Made by a program: the position numbers and the translations under genes. DNA of 64,000 bases from SZUA-265 sp965651905 (lineage in GTDB: Bacteria > Myxococcota_A > Polyangia > Polyangiales > Polyangiaceae). The notes below the pieces were generated by a model that saw only the letters and a list, made by a program, of their open reading frames with translations, had not been told where the DNA came from and did no database searches. Shown in pieces: positions 1 through 8,612 of this stretch. Each line of letters opens with the position of its first letter. Positions within the stretch are counted from its first letter, which is position 1. Location of the stretch: NCBI GenBank assembly GCA_965651905.1, contig CBFGUG010000034.1, forward strand, positions 1 through 64,000, written 5' to 3'.

Positions 1-56
1 CCACTGCGCCCACACCACTGCGCCCACACCACTGCGCCCACACCACTGCGCCCACG
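1..56. repeat. 14-bp tandem repeat, four copies
   Basis: Four head-to-tail copies of CCACTGCGCCCACA; only the last base of copy four differs (A to G). The array starts at the window edge, so it may be longer on the left. It lies in non-coding sequence just past the 3' end of the hydrolase lipoprotein gene. The unit is not a multiple of three, which argues against it being coding. No function can be read from it; it looks like a minisatellite-type slippage array. Confidence 0.9.
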
Positions 57-120
57 CGGCAACACGCGCTGGCCGTGTGGTTGATGGTGACGTTCGAGCT
101 CGGTGGTCTAGCGAGAGAAC

Positions 121-2730
121 CTACTCTCCGATCTGCGGCGTTTGACCACTGACGGACATGCCCAAGAACCGCAAAGCGTCTTCGTTGGCTGCTTCGACGT
201 CGAACACGACGAAGTGCCCATCGTCGTCACTCGAGGGTCCGTACTGACGCACTCCAGCGGTGTACTCGGTGTTGTCTGGCCCATGGGTGAACGACGACGC
301 GAACGGGAACTCGCTCTCCTCTTCGCCCAGATCGTCGCCGCTCCCCGCGGAGCTGTGAGCCTGGACCACGGAAAGGTCTGCTGCTTTGGCGAAGATCGCC
401 ATGGTTTGCGGTGGCGAATAGGAATCATTCAGACCGTAGGTTTGAAACACGTGTTTCGGAGGCAGCTCTCCGACGGGCTGCCTCGAAATCTGCAGCGCGA
501 AGTTCAGCGGATCGGCAGGGTCGATGTGCTGCTGAATCAAAGAGAGCACGGGGTGATGGTCTTCTTGTGGCAACGAGCCCGCGACGATTCCCCGCGCCAG
601 ATCGATTTCCACGCCGTCGCTGACGACCAACGGCACTACGGACTTGATGTTCACGGGCTCAGTCTTGCTGAGCAGTGAGTGCATCAGGCTGGCGCCGTGT
701 CCGCTGAGCACGGTCGCTTTGTAGTGGGGAGAATACGGTAAACCCAGGCTTCCGTGCATCGAACCTTGAGAATGCCCGAAGAACACGATTCGCTCGGGGT
801 CGATGCTGATGGCAGCGTCTCCCGACTCCTCGGGGGAGATGTCGAGGGACGCGGCGAACCTCCCCATGGAGATCACGTCAGCGGCGCCTTGCAGGGGGTT
901 ACCACGCGCCGCAGCTGGATTGAGAAAGTTGAAGAAGAGGTTCTCGGGGGACTCCTCTGAATCGCCCCGACGCGGCCCGTGTTGAACCTGGTCGTAGCCG
1001 AGCACGGCAAACGACACCTCTCCGTCCGGGGTCACCGCATTCGTCAGGGCGCGAGCCACAGCGGTGTTGGTGACATGGCCACGAAACGACCCCCCAGTGC
1101 CGTGGGCGTACACGACCAGCGGCCAACCATCAGCGGGCTGTTCACCTTTGGGCACCGTGAGCGACAAGCACACCTCTTCCGAGCGGACTGGGCCACTGCT
1201 GTCGATTGAGCCGCCCTCCTCCATGTAGGGTGGCGTGCCCTCTTGGAAGATCGGCAGCTCGACCAGCCCGTGGTACTCGTCGAACGTCGAGTCCCCGTCA
1301 CCGCACGCGCGACTGCCTTCGGCCTGCGGACACGGCGACTCAGACTCGCCGTCGCAGAGTACCCAGTCGCTCGCCGTAGGGACTTCCGTGTCGAGCACGC
1401 TGGCGGCCAAGTCTGCCATTGGTTCGCGCACGGGACCCACGGTGACGACGGACGCCACCAGCACGTCGTCGGGATCGATCTCCTGTGCTTCGAGGTACGC
1501 GCGGAACGGCGCGTAGCGTTCGTGGGCGGCCGCCAGGGTAGCGTCCGATGGCACCGCGTTTCGCAGCATCGCCTCGAAGTTCGGTGAACGTTCGATCGGG
1601 TCGCCGTCTTTAGTCCTGCCGATTGAGCTGAGCCAGATCGCGTAGGTGTGACCTGGTTCCATGGGTGAGCCGTCGCTGCGTCTCACGGACAGCATGTTGT
1701 GACAGACGTAATTGGTGCGGCCGCTGAAGTACTTGTAGCGGATCCCGGACGTGCGGACCGACTCGGGGTCGGTGATGTCGGCCCACTCGGCGCCATCGCC
1801 ATCGTTGAAGCTGTCGAGGTCGATGCGTCCCGAGAAGCGGAACGTCACGGTGCCGTTGGTGCCCCAGCCGCGGCTGCCATCGATCGCTCGGACGTAAGGG
1901 GCGATCGGATCGACACCCACGACGGGGCTTACACCCGGGGTCGGAAAATCGGAAACCTCGACGCGGCCGCTCGAACTCATCAACACGTCATTCGGAAACG
2001 GGAGTCGGAAGTAATCGAACTCCTCGGCGTCGGGGGCGCCAGGGATCTCGAAGTAGGCACGGATGTCGTCTTCGCTCGGCTCTTCGCACTCGACGCCCGG
2101 CCACACCTCGGGGACGGCGGCGGGCGCCCCTGGCGCGGGTGAACACATACTGCCTCGTCCTTGCGAACTCACACAAGCGAGGCCCGCGGCGCAGTCGTTC
2201 GAACTCGCGCATTCACCCCCCATCGCAACGTCGCCAGCAGGGATACACTGCGTCGACAGGTTGACCACGCCACAACGCAAGCCCGGGCCGCACTCGGCGG
2301 CGCTCAGGCAGTGATCTCTCTCTTGGCCGTCGCCGAACGGAGCACAAACGTTGTCGACGCACTGACCTTCAGCACATTCGAGGCTCAAGATACAGTGATC
2401 ACCGAGTTCGGTCTGCCCTTCTGCGACGCACACTTCGTCATCGCAGTTCAGCCCTGCACGACAGGGCGCAGCGTCACTACATTCGTCGCCCAGACGACCA
2501 CCTTCGATGAACTCTTGCGGCAAACTGTCGGGCAAAGCTGCGACCACGGCCGCTGGTAGCGAGGTTCCGTCGTCGGCCGACCCCGCCTCGACGACGGGCT
2601 GTTCGTCATCGTCGTCGTCGTCGTCATCATCGTCGGTAGGCAAGTCTTGCGCAGGTGGGCCCGCTTCGAACTCGACACAGCCCAACGAGGGCAAGCAAGA
2701 CATCACGAAAACCCCAAGTAGTCTCAGCAT
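121..2730 (-). CDS. secreted alpha/beta-hydrolase-fold lipoprotein with acidic linker and Cys-rich region
   Basis: 869 aa. The N-terminus is a short hydrophobic signal ending in a lipobox (LPSLGC), so the protein is probably lipidated and exported. A run of about ten Asp follows near residues 33-43, then a Cys-rich stretch (about residues 80-210) with repeated short Cys spacings typical of secreted myxobacterial proteins. The C-terminal half carries an alpha/beta-hydrolase signature: YAHGTGG (oxyanion region), GHSQG with the nucleophilic Ser near residue 653, a candidate Asp in GLNDSYSPP and a candidate His in DGHFV. The substrate is unknown; esterase or lipase-like activity is inferred from the fold. 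It stands alone, with a 345-bp gap before the divergent gene at 3076. The poly-Asp codons form a simple repeat prone to slippage. Confidence 0.8.
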   Translation of the reverse strand: MLRLLGVFVMSCLPSLGCVEFEAGPPAQDLPTDDDDDDDDDDEQPVVEAGSADDGTSLPAAVVAALPDSLPQEFIEGGRLGDECSDAAPCRAGLNCDDEVCVAEGQTELGDHCILSLECAEGQCVDNVCAPFGDGQERDHCLSAAECGPGLRCGVVNLSTQCIPAGDVAMGGECASSNDCAAGLACVSSQGRGSMCSPAPGAPAAVPEVWPGVECEEPSEDDIRAYFEIPGAPDAEEFDYFRLPFPNDVLMSSSGRVEVSDFPTPGVSPVVGVDPIAPYVRAIDGSRGWGTNGTVTFRFSGRIDLDSFNDGDGAEWADITDPESVRTSGIRYKYFSGRTNYVCHNMLSVRRSDGSPMEPGHTYAIWLSSIGRTKDGDPIERSPNFEAMLRNAVPSDATLAAAHERYAPFRAYLEAQEIDPDDVLVASVVTVGPVREPMADLAASVLDTEVPTASDWVLCDGESESPCPQAEGSRACGDGDSTFDEYHGLVELPIFQEGTPPYMEEGGSIDSSGPVRSEEVCLSLTVPKGEQPADGWPLVVYAHGTGGSFRGHVTNTAVARALTNAVTPDGEVSFAVLGYDQVQHGPRRGDSEESPENLFFNFLNPAAARGNPLQGAADVISMGRFAASLDISPEESGDAAISIDPERIVFFGHSQGSMHGSLGLPYSPHYKATVLSGHGASLMHSLLSKTEPVNIKSVVPLVVSDGVEIDLARGIVAGSLPQEDHHPVLSLIQQHIDPADPLNFALQISRQPVGELPPKHVFQTYGLNDSYSPPQTMAIFAKAADLSVVQAHSSAGSGDDLGEEESEFPFASSFTHGPDNTEYTAGVRQYGPSSDDDGHFVVFDVEAANEDALRFLGMSVSGQTPQIGE

Positions 2731-3075
2731 TCATTCGCTCCCAACAGTCGCTTCACTCGACACTGCGCTCCCCTCAGACGCGGTCGCTGACAGGCTAACA
2801 GACTCACGTCTCATCGGGATGCGAAACCGCAGCGTCGGCGCGTTCGAGAGCCGCCCATCAGTGAAGTCCGTTCGGAAGTCCCGCGCTGCACCGAAACGCT
2901 GTCGGTGTATGGCAATCGTCCCGCGGGCTGCATCGAGCCCCAGCACACCGCGCAGGGGCTACGCGGAGGGTTGCTCAGGCTGCAACACAGGCTCATTCGC
3001 AGCTCTTTCCGACATTCTTGCCCGTTTTCGGGTAGAAAATGTGACGTCGAAGGCAACATCTGGCATGTTGCCGCC
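2731..3075. other. intergenic region between divergent genes
   Basis: 345 bp between the lipoprotein gene (minus strand) and the small gene at 3076 (plus strand), so it should hold both promoters. I see no convincing -35/-10 pair, inverted repeat or RNA gene. Reading frames that cross it have shifted, R/S-rich composition and look like noise. Confidence 0.5.
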
Positions 3076-3342
3076 ATGCTCGATCCCATCGCGGATGCGA
3101 CCCAACGGTTAGTGGTCCTGCTCGGGCTGCCCGAGCGGGACGCGCGTCGGGCGGTTGGCGAGACCCTCGACTGCTTTCGATGGTCAGTCGACGACTACAT
3201 CAGACAGCGCCATCGCGAGCTCCAAAGCCAGGGCGTTGGCAACGAGCACATCTATCAGCGACTTGCTGACGAGCTGGGGGAGCTGCGCTTCGTTGCTCCC
3301 GACCTGAGTGCGCGTCAACTGCGCCGCCGAATCTACGGGTGA
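3076..3342 (+). CDS. small conserved-looking hypothetical protein
   Basis: 88 aa, predicted soluble and helical, rich in charged residues, ending in RQLRRRIYG. I chose the ATG at 3076 because the composition turns protein-like there (MLDPIADATQRL onward); the same frame is open upstream to 2905, but that part looks like non-coding sequence. There is no clear Shine-Dalgarno. The gene ends 13 bp before glmS on the same strand, so the two are probably cotranscribed. The C-terminal pattern (ELR...LS.RQLRR.IYG) recalls small hypothetical proteins of deltaproteobacteria, possibly nucleic-acid binding, but I cannot assign a family. Confidence 0.6.
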   Translation: MLDPIADATQRLVVLLGLPERDARRAVGETLDCFRWSVDDYIRQRHRELQSQGVGNEHIYQRLADELGELRFVAPDLSARQLRRRIYG

Positions 3343-3355
3343 AAGGGACAGACAA

Positions 3356-5185
3356 ATGTGTGGAATCATGGGTTACGTGGGGAGTCAGCAGGCCTGGCCG
3401 GTCGTGCTCAGCGGTCTCAGGCGACTCGAATACCGCGGCTACGACTCCGCAGGCATCGTCACAGTCGTCCGCAAACGTTTCAAGTTGGCTCGCAGCGTAG
3501 GGCATCTGAGGCAACTGGAGGAGGCTCAGCCCGACGGGTTGCCCGGAACCGTCGGCATCGGACACACCCGCTGGGCCACCCACGGTGGCGTGAGTGAAGA
3601 GAACTGTCACCCGCATCTCGACTCCAGCGGCCGGGTCGCGATTGTGCACAACGGCATCATCGATAACGTCGACGCCCTACGTAAGAAACTCCTCGAAGCT
3701 GGGGTCGTTTTCAAGTCCGAGACCGACAGCGAAGTGCTCGCCGAGTTGATCGCACGCCAGCTCGATGACGACACTTCTCTGCAGCAGGCGGTCGTCCGAG
3801 CCATGAAGCAGATCGACGGTACTGCGGGCATCGTTGCCATCGACCGTATGAACCCCGAAGTCATGGTGGCGGCGCGACTGGGCAGTCCCGTCGTCATCGG
3901 ACTGGGAGACGGCGCGTGCTGGGTCGCATCAGATGCGTTGGCGCTGCGACCGTTCACGGATCGTATGGTGGTGCTCGAAGACAGCGAGATCGCGGAGCTG
4001 TCCCCATCGGGTGTACGCACCATCGATCTCGACCAGCGGGACCGCGACAAGCGCGTCGAAAAGATCCTTCATCAGCCTGAGGAAGCCGAACGAGGTGACT
4101 ACGCGCACTTCATGCTCAAAGAGATTTGGGAGCAGCCCCGCGCCATCGATCGCTCGATGCGCGGACGGTTGGATGCGGCGATGGGGTCGGCGCGCTTGGG
4201 TGGGCTCTCGAGCCACGAGCAGCGGTTGTTCGACATTCGGCGGGTGGTGTTCTGCGCCTGCGGCACCAGCTTGTACAGTGCACAAGTGGGTGCCTACTTG
4301 ATGAACCGCTATGCGCGCATGCCCGCAACCGCCGAAGACGCCGCTGAGCTGGCGGTGCAAAACCCCATCGTCGACCGCCACACCCTCTACGTGGCAGTCT
4401 CTCAGAGCGGCGAAACCGCTGACACGCTTGGCGCGCTACGCGAAATACGACTACGCGGGGGTCTCGTCGCGGGCATCACCAACGTGGTGGGGAGCTCCCT
4501 CGCTCGTGAGACCGACTTCGGTACGTACGTGCACGCTGGGCCCGAGATCAGTGTGTGTTCGACCAAAGCGTTCACCGCACAGGTGCTGGCCGCGGAACTA
4601 CTCGCGTTGCGCTTTTCGCGCATGCGTGACATGAGCGCGAGTGAAGGCCGAGCTTGGGTGGAGGCACTGAACAAGTTGCCCGCACAAACCCAGCTGATGC
4701 TCGAATCCTGGCCCAAGTGTAAGGAGCTGGCAGAACGTTTCAGTGACGCCAAGTTCACGATGTTCATCGGTCGCGGCTTGAACGTTCCCGTAGCCAGCGA
4801 AGGCGCTCTCAAGCTGAAAGAGATCGCGTATCTTGCGGCGGAGGGGTTGTCTGGAGGGGGGATGAAACACGGGCCTTTGGCGCTCATCGAGCCAGGTCTC
4901 CCCGTCTGGGCACTGGTCCCTCCCGATGAAACGCGCGAGCGCATGCTCGGCAACCTACGCGAACTCAAAGCGCGCGAAGCGTTCATTGCCGCCGTGGCTG
5001 CTGCGGACGACACGGAAGTGGCCGAGCTCGTGGACGTGGTGATCCCCGTGCCGCCACACCATCCGACCGTGTCACCCATGCTGAACGTAATCCCACTACA
5101 GCTATACGCGTACTACGTCGCTCTGACCAAAGGCTTCGACATCGACAAACCCCGCAACTTGGCCAAGTCCGTGACGGTCATGTGA
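3356..5185 (+). CDS. glmS: glutamine--fructose-6-phosphate aminotransferase (isomerizing)
   Basis: 609 aa, the usual length for GlmS. It makes glucosamine-6-phosphate from fructose-6-phosphate and glutamine in the cytoplasm, the first step to UDP-GlcNAc for peptidoglycan and LPS. The start at 3356 is fixed by the N-terminal MCGIMGYVG, where Cys2 becomes the N-terminal nucleophile of the glutaminase domain. The glutaminase half shows YRGYDSAG and GHTRWATHG. Two SIS sugar-isomerase domains follow (CGTSLYSA, SQSGETADT, CSTKAFTAQ, EGALKLKEI), and the C-terminus is the canonical KPRNLAKSVTV. No glmS ribozyme fits in the 13-bp gap upstream. The following gene is convergent. Confidence 0.98.
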   Translation: MCGIMGYVGSQQAWPVVLSGLRRLEYRGYDSAGIVTVVRKRFKLARSVGHLRQLEEAQPDGLPGTVGIGHTRWATHGGVSEENCHPHLDSSGRVAIVHNGIIDNVDALRKKLLEAGVVFKSETDSEVLAELIARQLDDDTSLQQAVVRAMKQIDGTAGIVAIDRMNPEVMVAARLGSPVVIGLGDGACWVASDALALRPFTDRMVVLEDSEIAELSPSGVRTIDLDQRDRDKRVEKILHQPEEAERGDYAHFMLKEIWEQPRAIDRSMRGRLDAAMGSARLGGLSSHEQRLFDIRRVVFCACGTSLYSAQVGAYLMNRYARMPATAEDAAELAVQNPIVDRHTLYVAVSQSGETADTLGALREIRLRGGLVAGITNVVGSSLARETDFGTYVHAGPEISVCSTKAFTAQVLAAELLALRFSRMRDMSASEGRAWVEALNKLPAQTQLMLESWPKCKELAERFSDAKFTMFIGRGLNVPVASEGALKLKEIAYLAAEGLSGGGMKHGPLALIEPGLPVWALVPPDETRERMLGNLRELKAREAFIAAVAAADDTEVAELVDVVIPVPPHHPTVSPMLNVIPLQLYAYYVALTKGFDIDKPRNLAKSVTVM

Positions 5186-5285
5186 GTTCTCCTGCGCGTT
5201 GGTCTCGTTTCGTTTTGGCCAGAACGGAGTGTCGACCTCGGCAGGGTCACGTTCACTGACCGCGTGAAGCCCGCTCGTCGGGAGG

Positions 5286-5948
5286 TCAACTGTACTGGAT
5301 CAACGAAAGTACGGGCGTGGGGTCGAGTGCACCACGCCCAGACAGGCCCAACAATTCGACCACGAAGACGTAAGCCATGACTGTCGCTTGTCGCCGACGC
5401 ACGAGTTCACCCGCTGCGCTTGCCGTCCCCCCAGTAGCCAGCAAGTCATCGACTACAATCACACGTTGCCCAGCCACCAGTCCGTCGGTGTGCATTTCCA
5501 ACTCTGCTGAGCCGTACTCCAAGTCGTATGACACGCGATCGACCTTGAAGGGAAGCTTGCCGGGTTTGCGCACGGGCACGAAGCTCAGATTCAGTCGGGT
5601 TGCGAGGGCGGCCCCGAAAATGAACCCGCGAGACTCGATCGCGACGACTGCATCCAGCGCCTCCCCGATGAAACGACTCGAAAGCGCGTCGACGATCAAC
5701 GCCAGGCCACGCGGGTCGGCAAGCAACGGCGTGAGATCCTTGAACAGAATGCCGGGTTTCGGAAAGTCGGGAATGTCACGGATGAGATCCTTGGCGTAAC
5801 GCATCGGTTCGAGCGCGAGTGCAGGGCCGAGCTCACGCCGTTCCGCGCTGGCTGCCGCGATACTCGCGGACACCCCAACGCCGCGCGGAGTTGGGGCGCG
5901 ACGCGCGGGCACTGGTTTTTGCGTTCGGTTGCGCTTGCGGGTTGCCAT
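5286..5948 (-). CDS. apt: adenine phosphoribosyltransferase with N-terminal extension
   Basis: 220 aa. It salvages adenine to AMP using PRPP. The core (from about residue 49, RYAKDLIRDIPDFPKPG) is typical Apt: ILFKDLTPLL, SRGFIFGAAL, and the PRPP loop VIVVDDLLATGGTA. Family members are usually 170-180 aa, so the first 48 residues, basic and Ala/Arg/Pro-rich, are extra. I kept the long start because GGAG sits about 8 bp before this ATG, inside the end of surE, and the start lies 4 bp past the surE stop, as expected for coupled genes. The internal Met at 5804 has no obvious ribosome site but would give a standard-length enzyme. The C-terminus (VLSLIQYS) is normal. Confidence 0.93.
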   Translation of the reverse strand: MATRKRNRTQKPVPARRAPTPRGVGVSASIAAASAERRELGPALALEPMRYAKDLIRDIPDFPKPGILFKDLTPLLADPRGLALIVDALSSRFIGEALDAVVAIESRGFIFGAALATRLNLSFVPVRKPGKLPFKVDRVSYDLEYGSAELEMHTDGLVAGQRVIVVDDLLATGGTASAAGELVRRRQATVMAYVFVVELLGLSGRGALDPTPVLSLIQYS

Positions 5949-5952
5949 GAAG

Positions 5953-6735
5953 CTACTCCGTCTCGTCCACGCCGCTGAGGTTGATGATCGCTGCCGTGGA
6001 CTCTTCGTGTTCTGGCGCCCACAGCTGTAGCGAAAGGGGGGTCACGCCGACCTCGCCTCGATCGAAGGCAGCCGTGTCGGAGCTTTCGTCGCCGCTGTGT
6101 CGAACGCCGCCAGTACCCACCCAGAGGTACTCGCCGCCGCGCGGATCGTTACGAAAGTCGACGCCATCTTCGTACACGCGGTTTCCGAGACGTGTCGCCC
6201 TCACCTTCCAACTGTCGCCAGCGGGAAAGTTGGTGTTCAGCAGCATGGGCGTTTCCTGCCCTGACTTTACGCGGGTGTGATCGAGCGCCGCGCGTGCGAG
6301 CTTGGCCGCCATGTCGCACGCCGCATGCAGATCGGCAGTGAGCGCCGCTGAGAAGGCCATCGAATCGACGCCACGCAAGGCGCCTTCACGCGCCGCCGCC
6401 ACGGTGCCGCTATAGAACACGTCGTTGCCGAGATTGAGCCCGTGATTGAGCCCGGAGACGACGAGATCCGGGCGACGAGGCACGACACGATCGCCCGCAT
6501 GGAGTGCCACGTACACACAGTCTGCTGGCGTGCCGTCGACCACGAAAACGTCGGGCTCGGGTTGGTACAATCGCAGTGGCCGATTGAGGCTGATCGAGTG
6601 ACTGGTAGCGCTCTGTTCGGTTGCGGGCGCACAGATCACGACGCGCGCAAACCTTCTGAGGGCCTGGCCGAGCATGCGAATGCCTGGGACGGAATGACCA
6701 TCGTCATTGGAAAGCAGGATCAGCGGTTCTGACAT
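5953..6735 (-). CDS. surE: 5'/3'-nucleotidase SurE
   Basis: 260 aa, normal for SurE. It dephosphorylates nucleoside 5'- and 3'-monophosphates with a divalent metal. The N-terminus LILLSNDDGHSVPGI carries the metal-binding Asp pair. The GTPADCVYVAL segment and NHGLNLGNDVFYSGTVAAA complete the active site. It lies directly upstream of apt, whose start is only 4 bp beyond the stop, so surE-apt is a two-gene nucleotide-salvage operon. Its promoter must lie in the 220-bp gap shared with the divergent gene at 6956, where I see no clear consensus. Confidence 0.95.
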   Translation of the reverse strand: MSEPLILLSNDDGHSVPGIRMLGQALRRFARVVICAPATEQSATSHSISLNRPLRLYQPEPDVFVVDGTPADCVYVALHAGDRVVPRRPDLVVSGLNHGLNLGNDVFYSGTVAAAREGALRGVDSMAFSAALTADLHAACDMAAKLARAALDHTRVKSGQETPMLLNTNFPAGDSWKVRATRLGNRVYEDGVDFRNDPRGGEYLWVGTGGVRHSGDESSDTAAFDRGEVGVTPLSLQLWAPEHEESTAAIINLSGVDETE

Positions 6736-6955
6736 CGGAGCAACTTGGAGGTGTCACGGGATTGCGAGAGCGTGTCTGACTCGTCGGTCTGGCGAGCTGC
6801 ACCAAAGTACAGGGGTGAGGCGTAGTCAATAGCGCAGCTTTGGAGCGACCGAGGTGGGTCGCAGTCTGACCCCTCGTCAGGGTTGACGACAGCCCGCTCG
6901 GTGGCTTCATGCTTTGCCTCGGGCGCGCTCGAGCAGTAGGCTCGCTCAGGGTTCC

Positions 6956-8123
6956 ATGGCCTCCCAATCCAAGCGACAAGTGTGCCGGGAAATCCAAGAC
7001 ACGTTGGCGGCCGCGTTGGCTGCACGGGGAGTGACCGCGCGGCTGACGCTCACGGACCAGTGCGCGACTTTGAAGGCGGACGAACGCAGCGCGGAAGTCG
7101 CATTGGCGGACCTTCCACACGTTTGGCCGCAATTGCCCCGCGGAGAACGTTCCAAGCGCATAGGTCACCTCGTTCGGCAGTTGACGTCCCGTTGGGACCA
7201 GGGACGAACCTCACTCTGGTGGACGACGGTGGTTCCTCTCTTCGTGATCGCGGCCGTGACGTTGGGTCTGGGGATCCCACTCGTCCGTGGAGCCGTGCCG
7301 AAAGAAACGCTAGGCCCCCGCCCCGTTTCGACAAGCATCGTACAACGCGCTACCCACGCGGCCGGCGTCTGTGAAACGACACGTTCACGCGTCATGCGTG
7401 GTGCCACCGCTGGAGTCGCGGACCACGAAGGATGGCTGGTCGAGCTGTCACTAGTGACGGCTGCCAGCGACGTCTTGCCGCCCACGGGTGAATTCTTCTC
7501 GCCGCTGCCGAGTGATCACCTAGCGGTGTCGTGGAACGGCAGCCCCGAACTCGGCAAGATCACCGACGGCCACGTCGAACTCGTCGAGCGCCGCTCCAAC
7601 TCGAAGCGGGAGACCAAGTTCGTCCTTCACGGGGGCTACGTACGAAGCTACTTCGCAGAGAGCGAACGCGCAGAATGGCAGCGGTTTGGCAACGTCACTT
7701 GCAAAACACGTCGGAGCGCAGTTCGGTGGCTTGTACGCACGCTGCGCTCATCAAACGTCGCACCACATCGGCAGCTGGTACGTCGGGCAAAACGACGGAG
7801 CCGCCGCCGCCGCGCTCGTGTACTACGATGCCGCGTTTTCCGCAGCGCCCGTGCTGGCGTCGGGTTTTCGCCCTCAGCACGGCGAGAGCGCGCAGCACGG
7901 CGAGACGCTACCCACGACAGCACTTGCTTCACTGTCGGCCATCGTGGAACGGGCCGAAGGGGTCACACGGGAACAGCTGGCGGTGTGGTTGAGCAAAGAC
8001 GACGGTCAGGTCAGTCACCTCGACGGGCGCACCATGTTGCAGTTTCCGTATCGGGACTCGAACCGCGCTGCCCGTTCGAGCATTCGCGTCGCTCGCCAAC
8101 TCGGGATCGCCAAAGATCGCTGA
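6956..8123 (+). pseudogene. membrane-anchored hypothetical protein interrupted by a +1 frameshift
   Basis: Two frames together look like one protein of about 388 aa. From the ATG at 6956 the first frame gives a soluble N-terminal part, one membrane segment (WWTTVVPLFVIAAVTLGLGI, about residues 82-102) and a beta-rich outer part, sensible up to roughly 7705. After that this frame becomes Arg/Ser-rich nonsense, while the frame one base later gives natural sequence (GAQFGGLYARCAHQTSHHIG onward) to a stop at 8123. The switch falls at or near the AAAA run around 7703-7706, so one extra base (real or a sequencing error) would explain it. I do not recognise the family. A programmed frameshift is possible but no slippery heptamer is evident. 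Confidence 0.6.
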
Positions 8124-8156
8124 AGTGATGCGCTACGGGAAGCGGGGTCGCAGCGG

Positions 8157-8414
8157 TTACGTGCTCGCACTGCGGCGCTGCCAGGCCTCGAGCGTGTAGG
8201 TGTGAAGCGCCAGCGCGTGAATGTCACCTCGCATGTGTGAGCCTAGCGCTTCGTACACCAAGCGGTGTTGCGCTAACGGGCTCAGCCCCGCGAAGCGATC
8301 GGAGCCGACGCTGATCTCGTAGTGATCTCGTGTTCCCGTCAGATCGTCGATCTCGATCTGAGCGTCGGGGAACTGTCGTTCGATCAGCTCTCGTAGTTTC
8401 GCGGGCTCCAGCAT
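8157..8414 (-). CDS. BolA family protein
   Basis: 85 aa, the usual BolA/IbaG size. BolA proteins pair with monothiol glutaredoxins to bind [2Fe-2S] clusters and act in iron-sulfur handling or gene regulation. The sequence starts with MLEPAKLRELIERQFPDA, then has the beta strand region DHYEISVGSDRFAG and the family signature LSPLAQHRLVYEALG ending in IHALALHTYTLEAW, with the conserved His. The start at 8414 was chosen by homology; the frame is open for 34 further codons upstream but those are unlike the family. It is convergent with the frameshifted gene and transcribed alone. Confidence 0.9.
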   Translation of the reverse strand: MLEPAKLRELIERQFPDAQIEIDDLTGTRDHYEISVGSDRFAGLSPLAQHRLVYEALGSHMRGDIHALALHTYTLEAWQRRSAST

Positions 8415-8612
8415 GTCGTCCGTTATACCAAGCACGCGCGCGGCATCGAGGCTGGAGCGTGAATCGAGTGGAGCGTCACGTTTTCGGCAAGCTCGGCGAG
8501 GCCTCGAGACGAACAATGCTGGCTCGTCGGCTATCTGGCCAGCTCAACACTGCGACGAAAACCGTGCCCAAAGCTCCCGGATTTCCTGCTCGAAGCACGC
8601 TATCATGCCGCT

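Noticed and set aside
8050..8085. On the minus strand, GGTTCGAGTCCCG looks like a tRNA T-arm
   Set aside because: It lies inside good coding sequence of the frameshifted gene and the stem pairs fail; no other tRNA arms.
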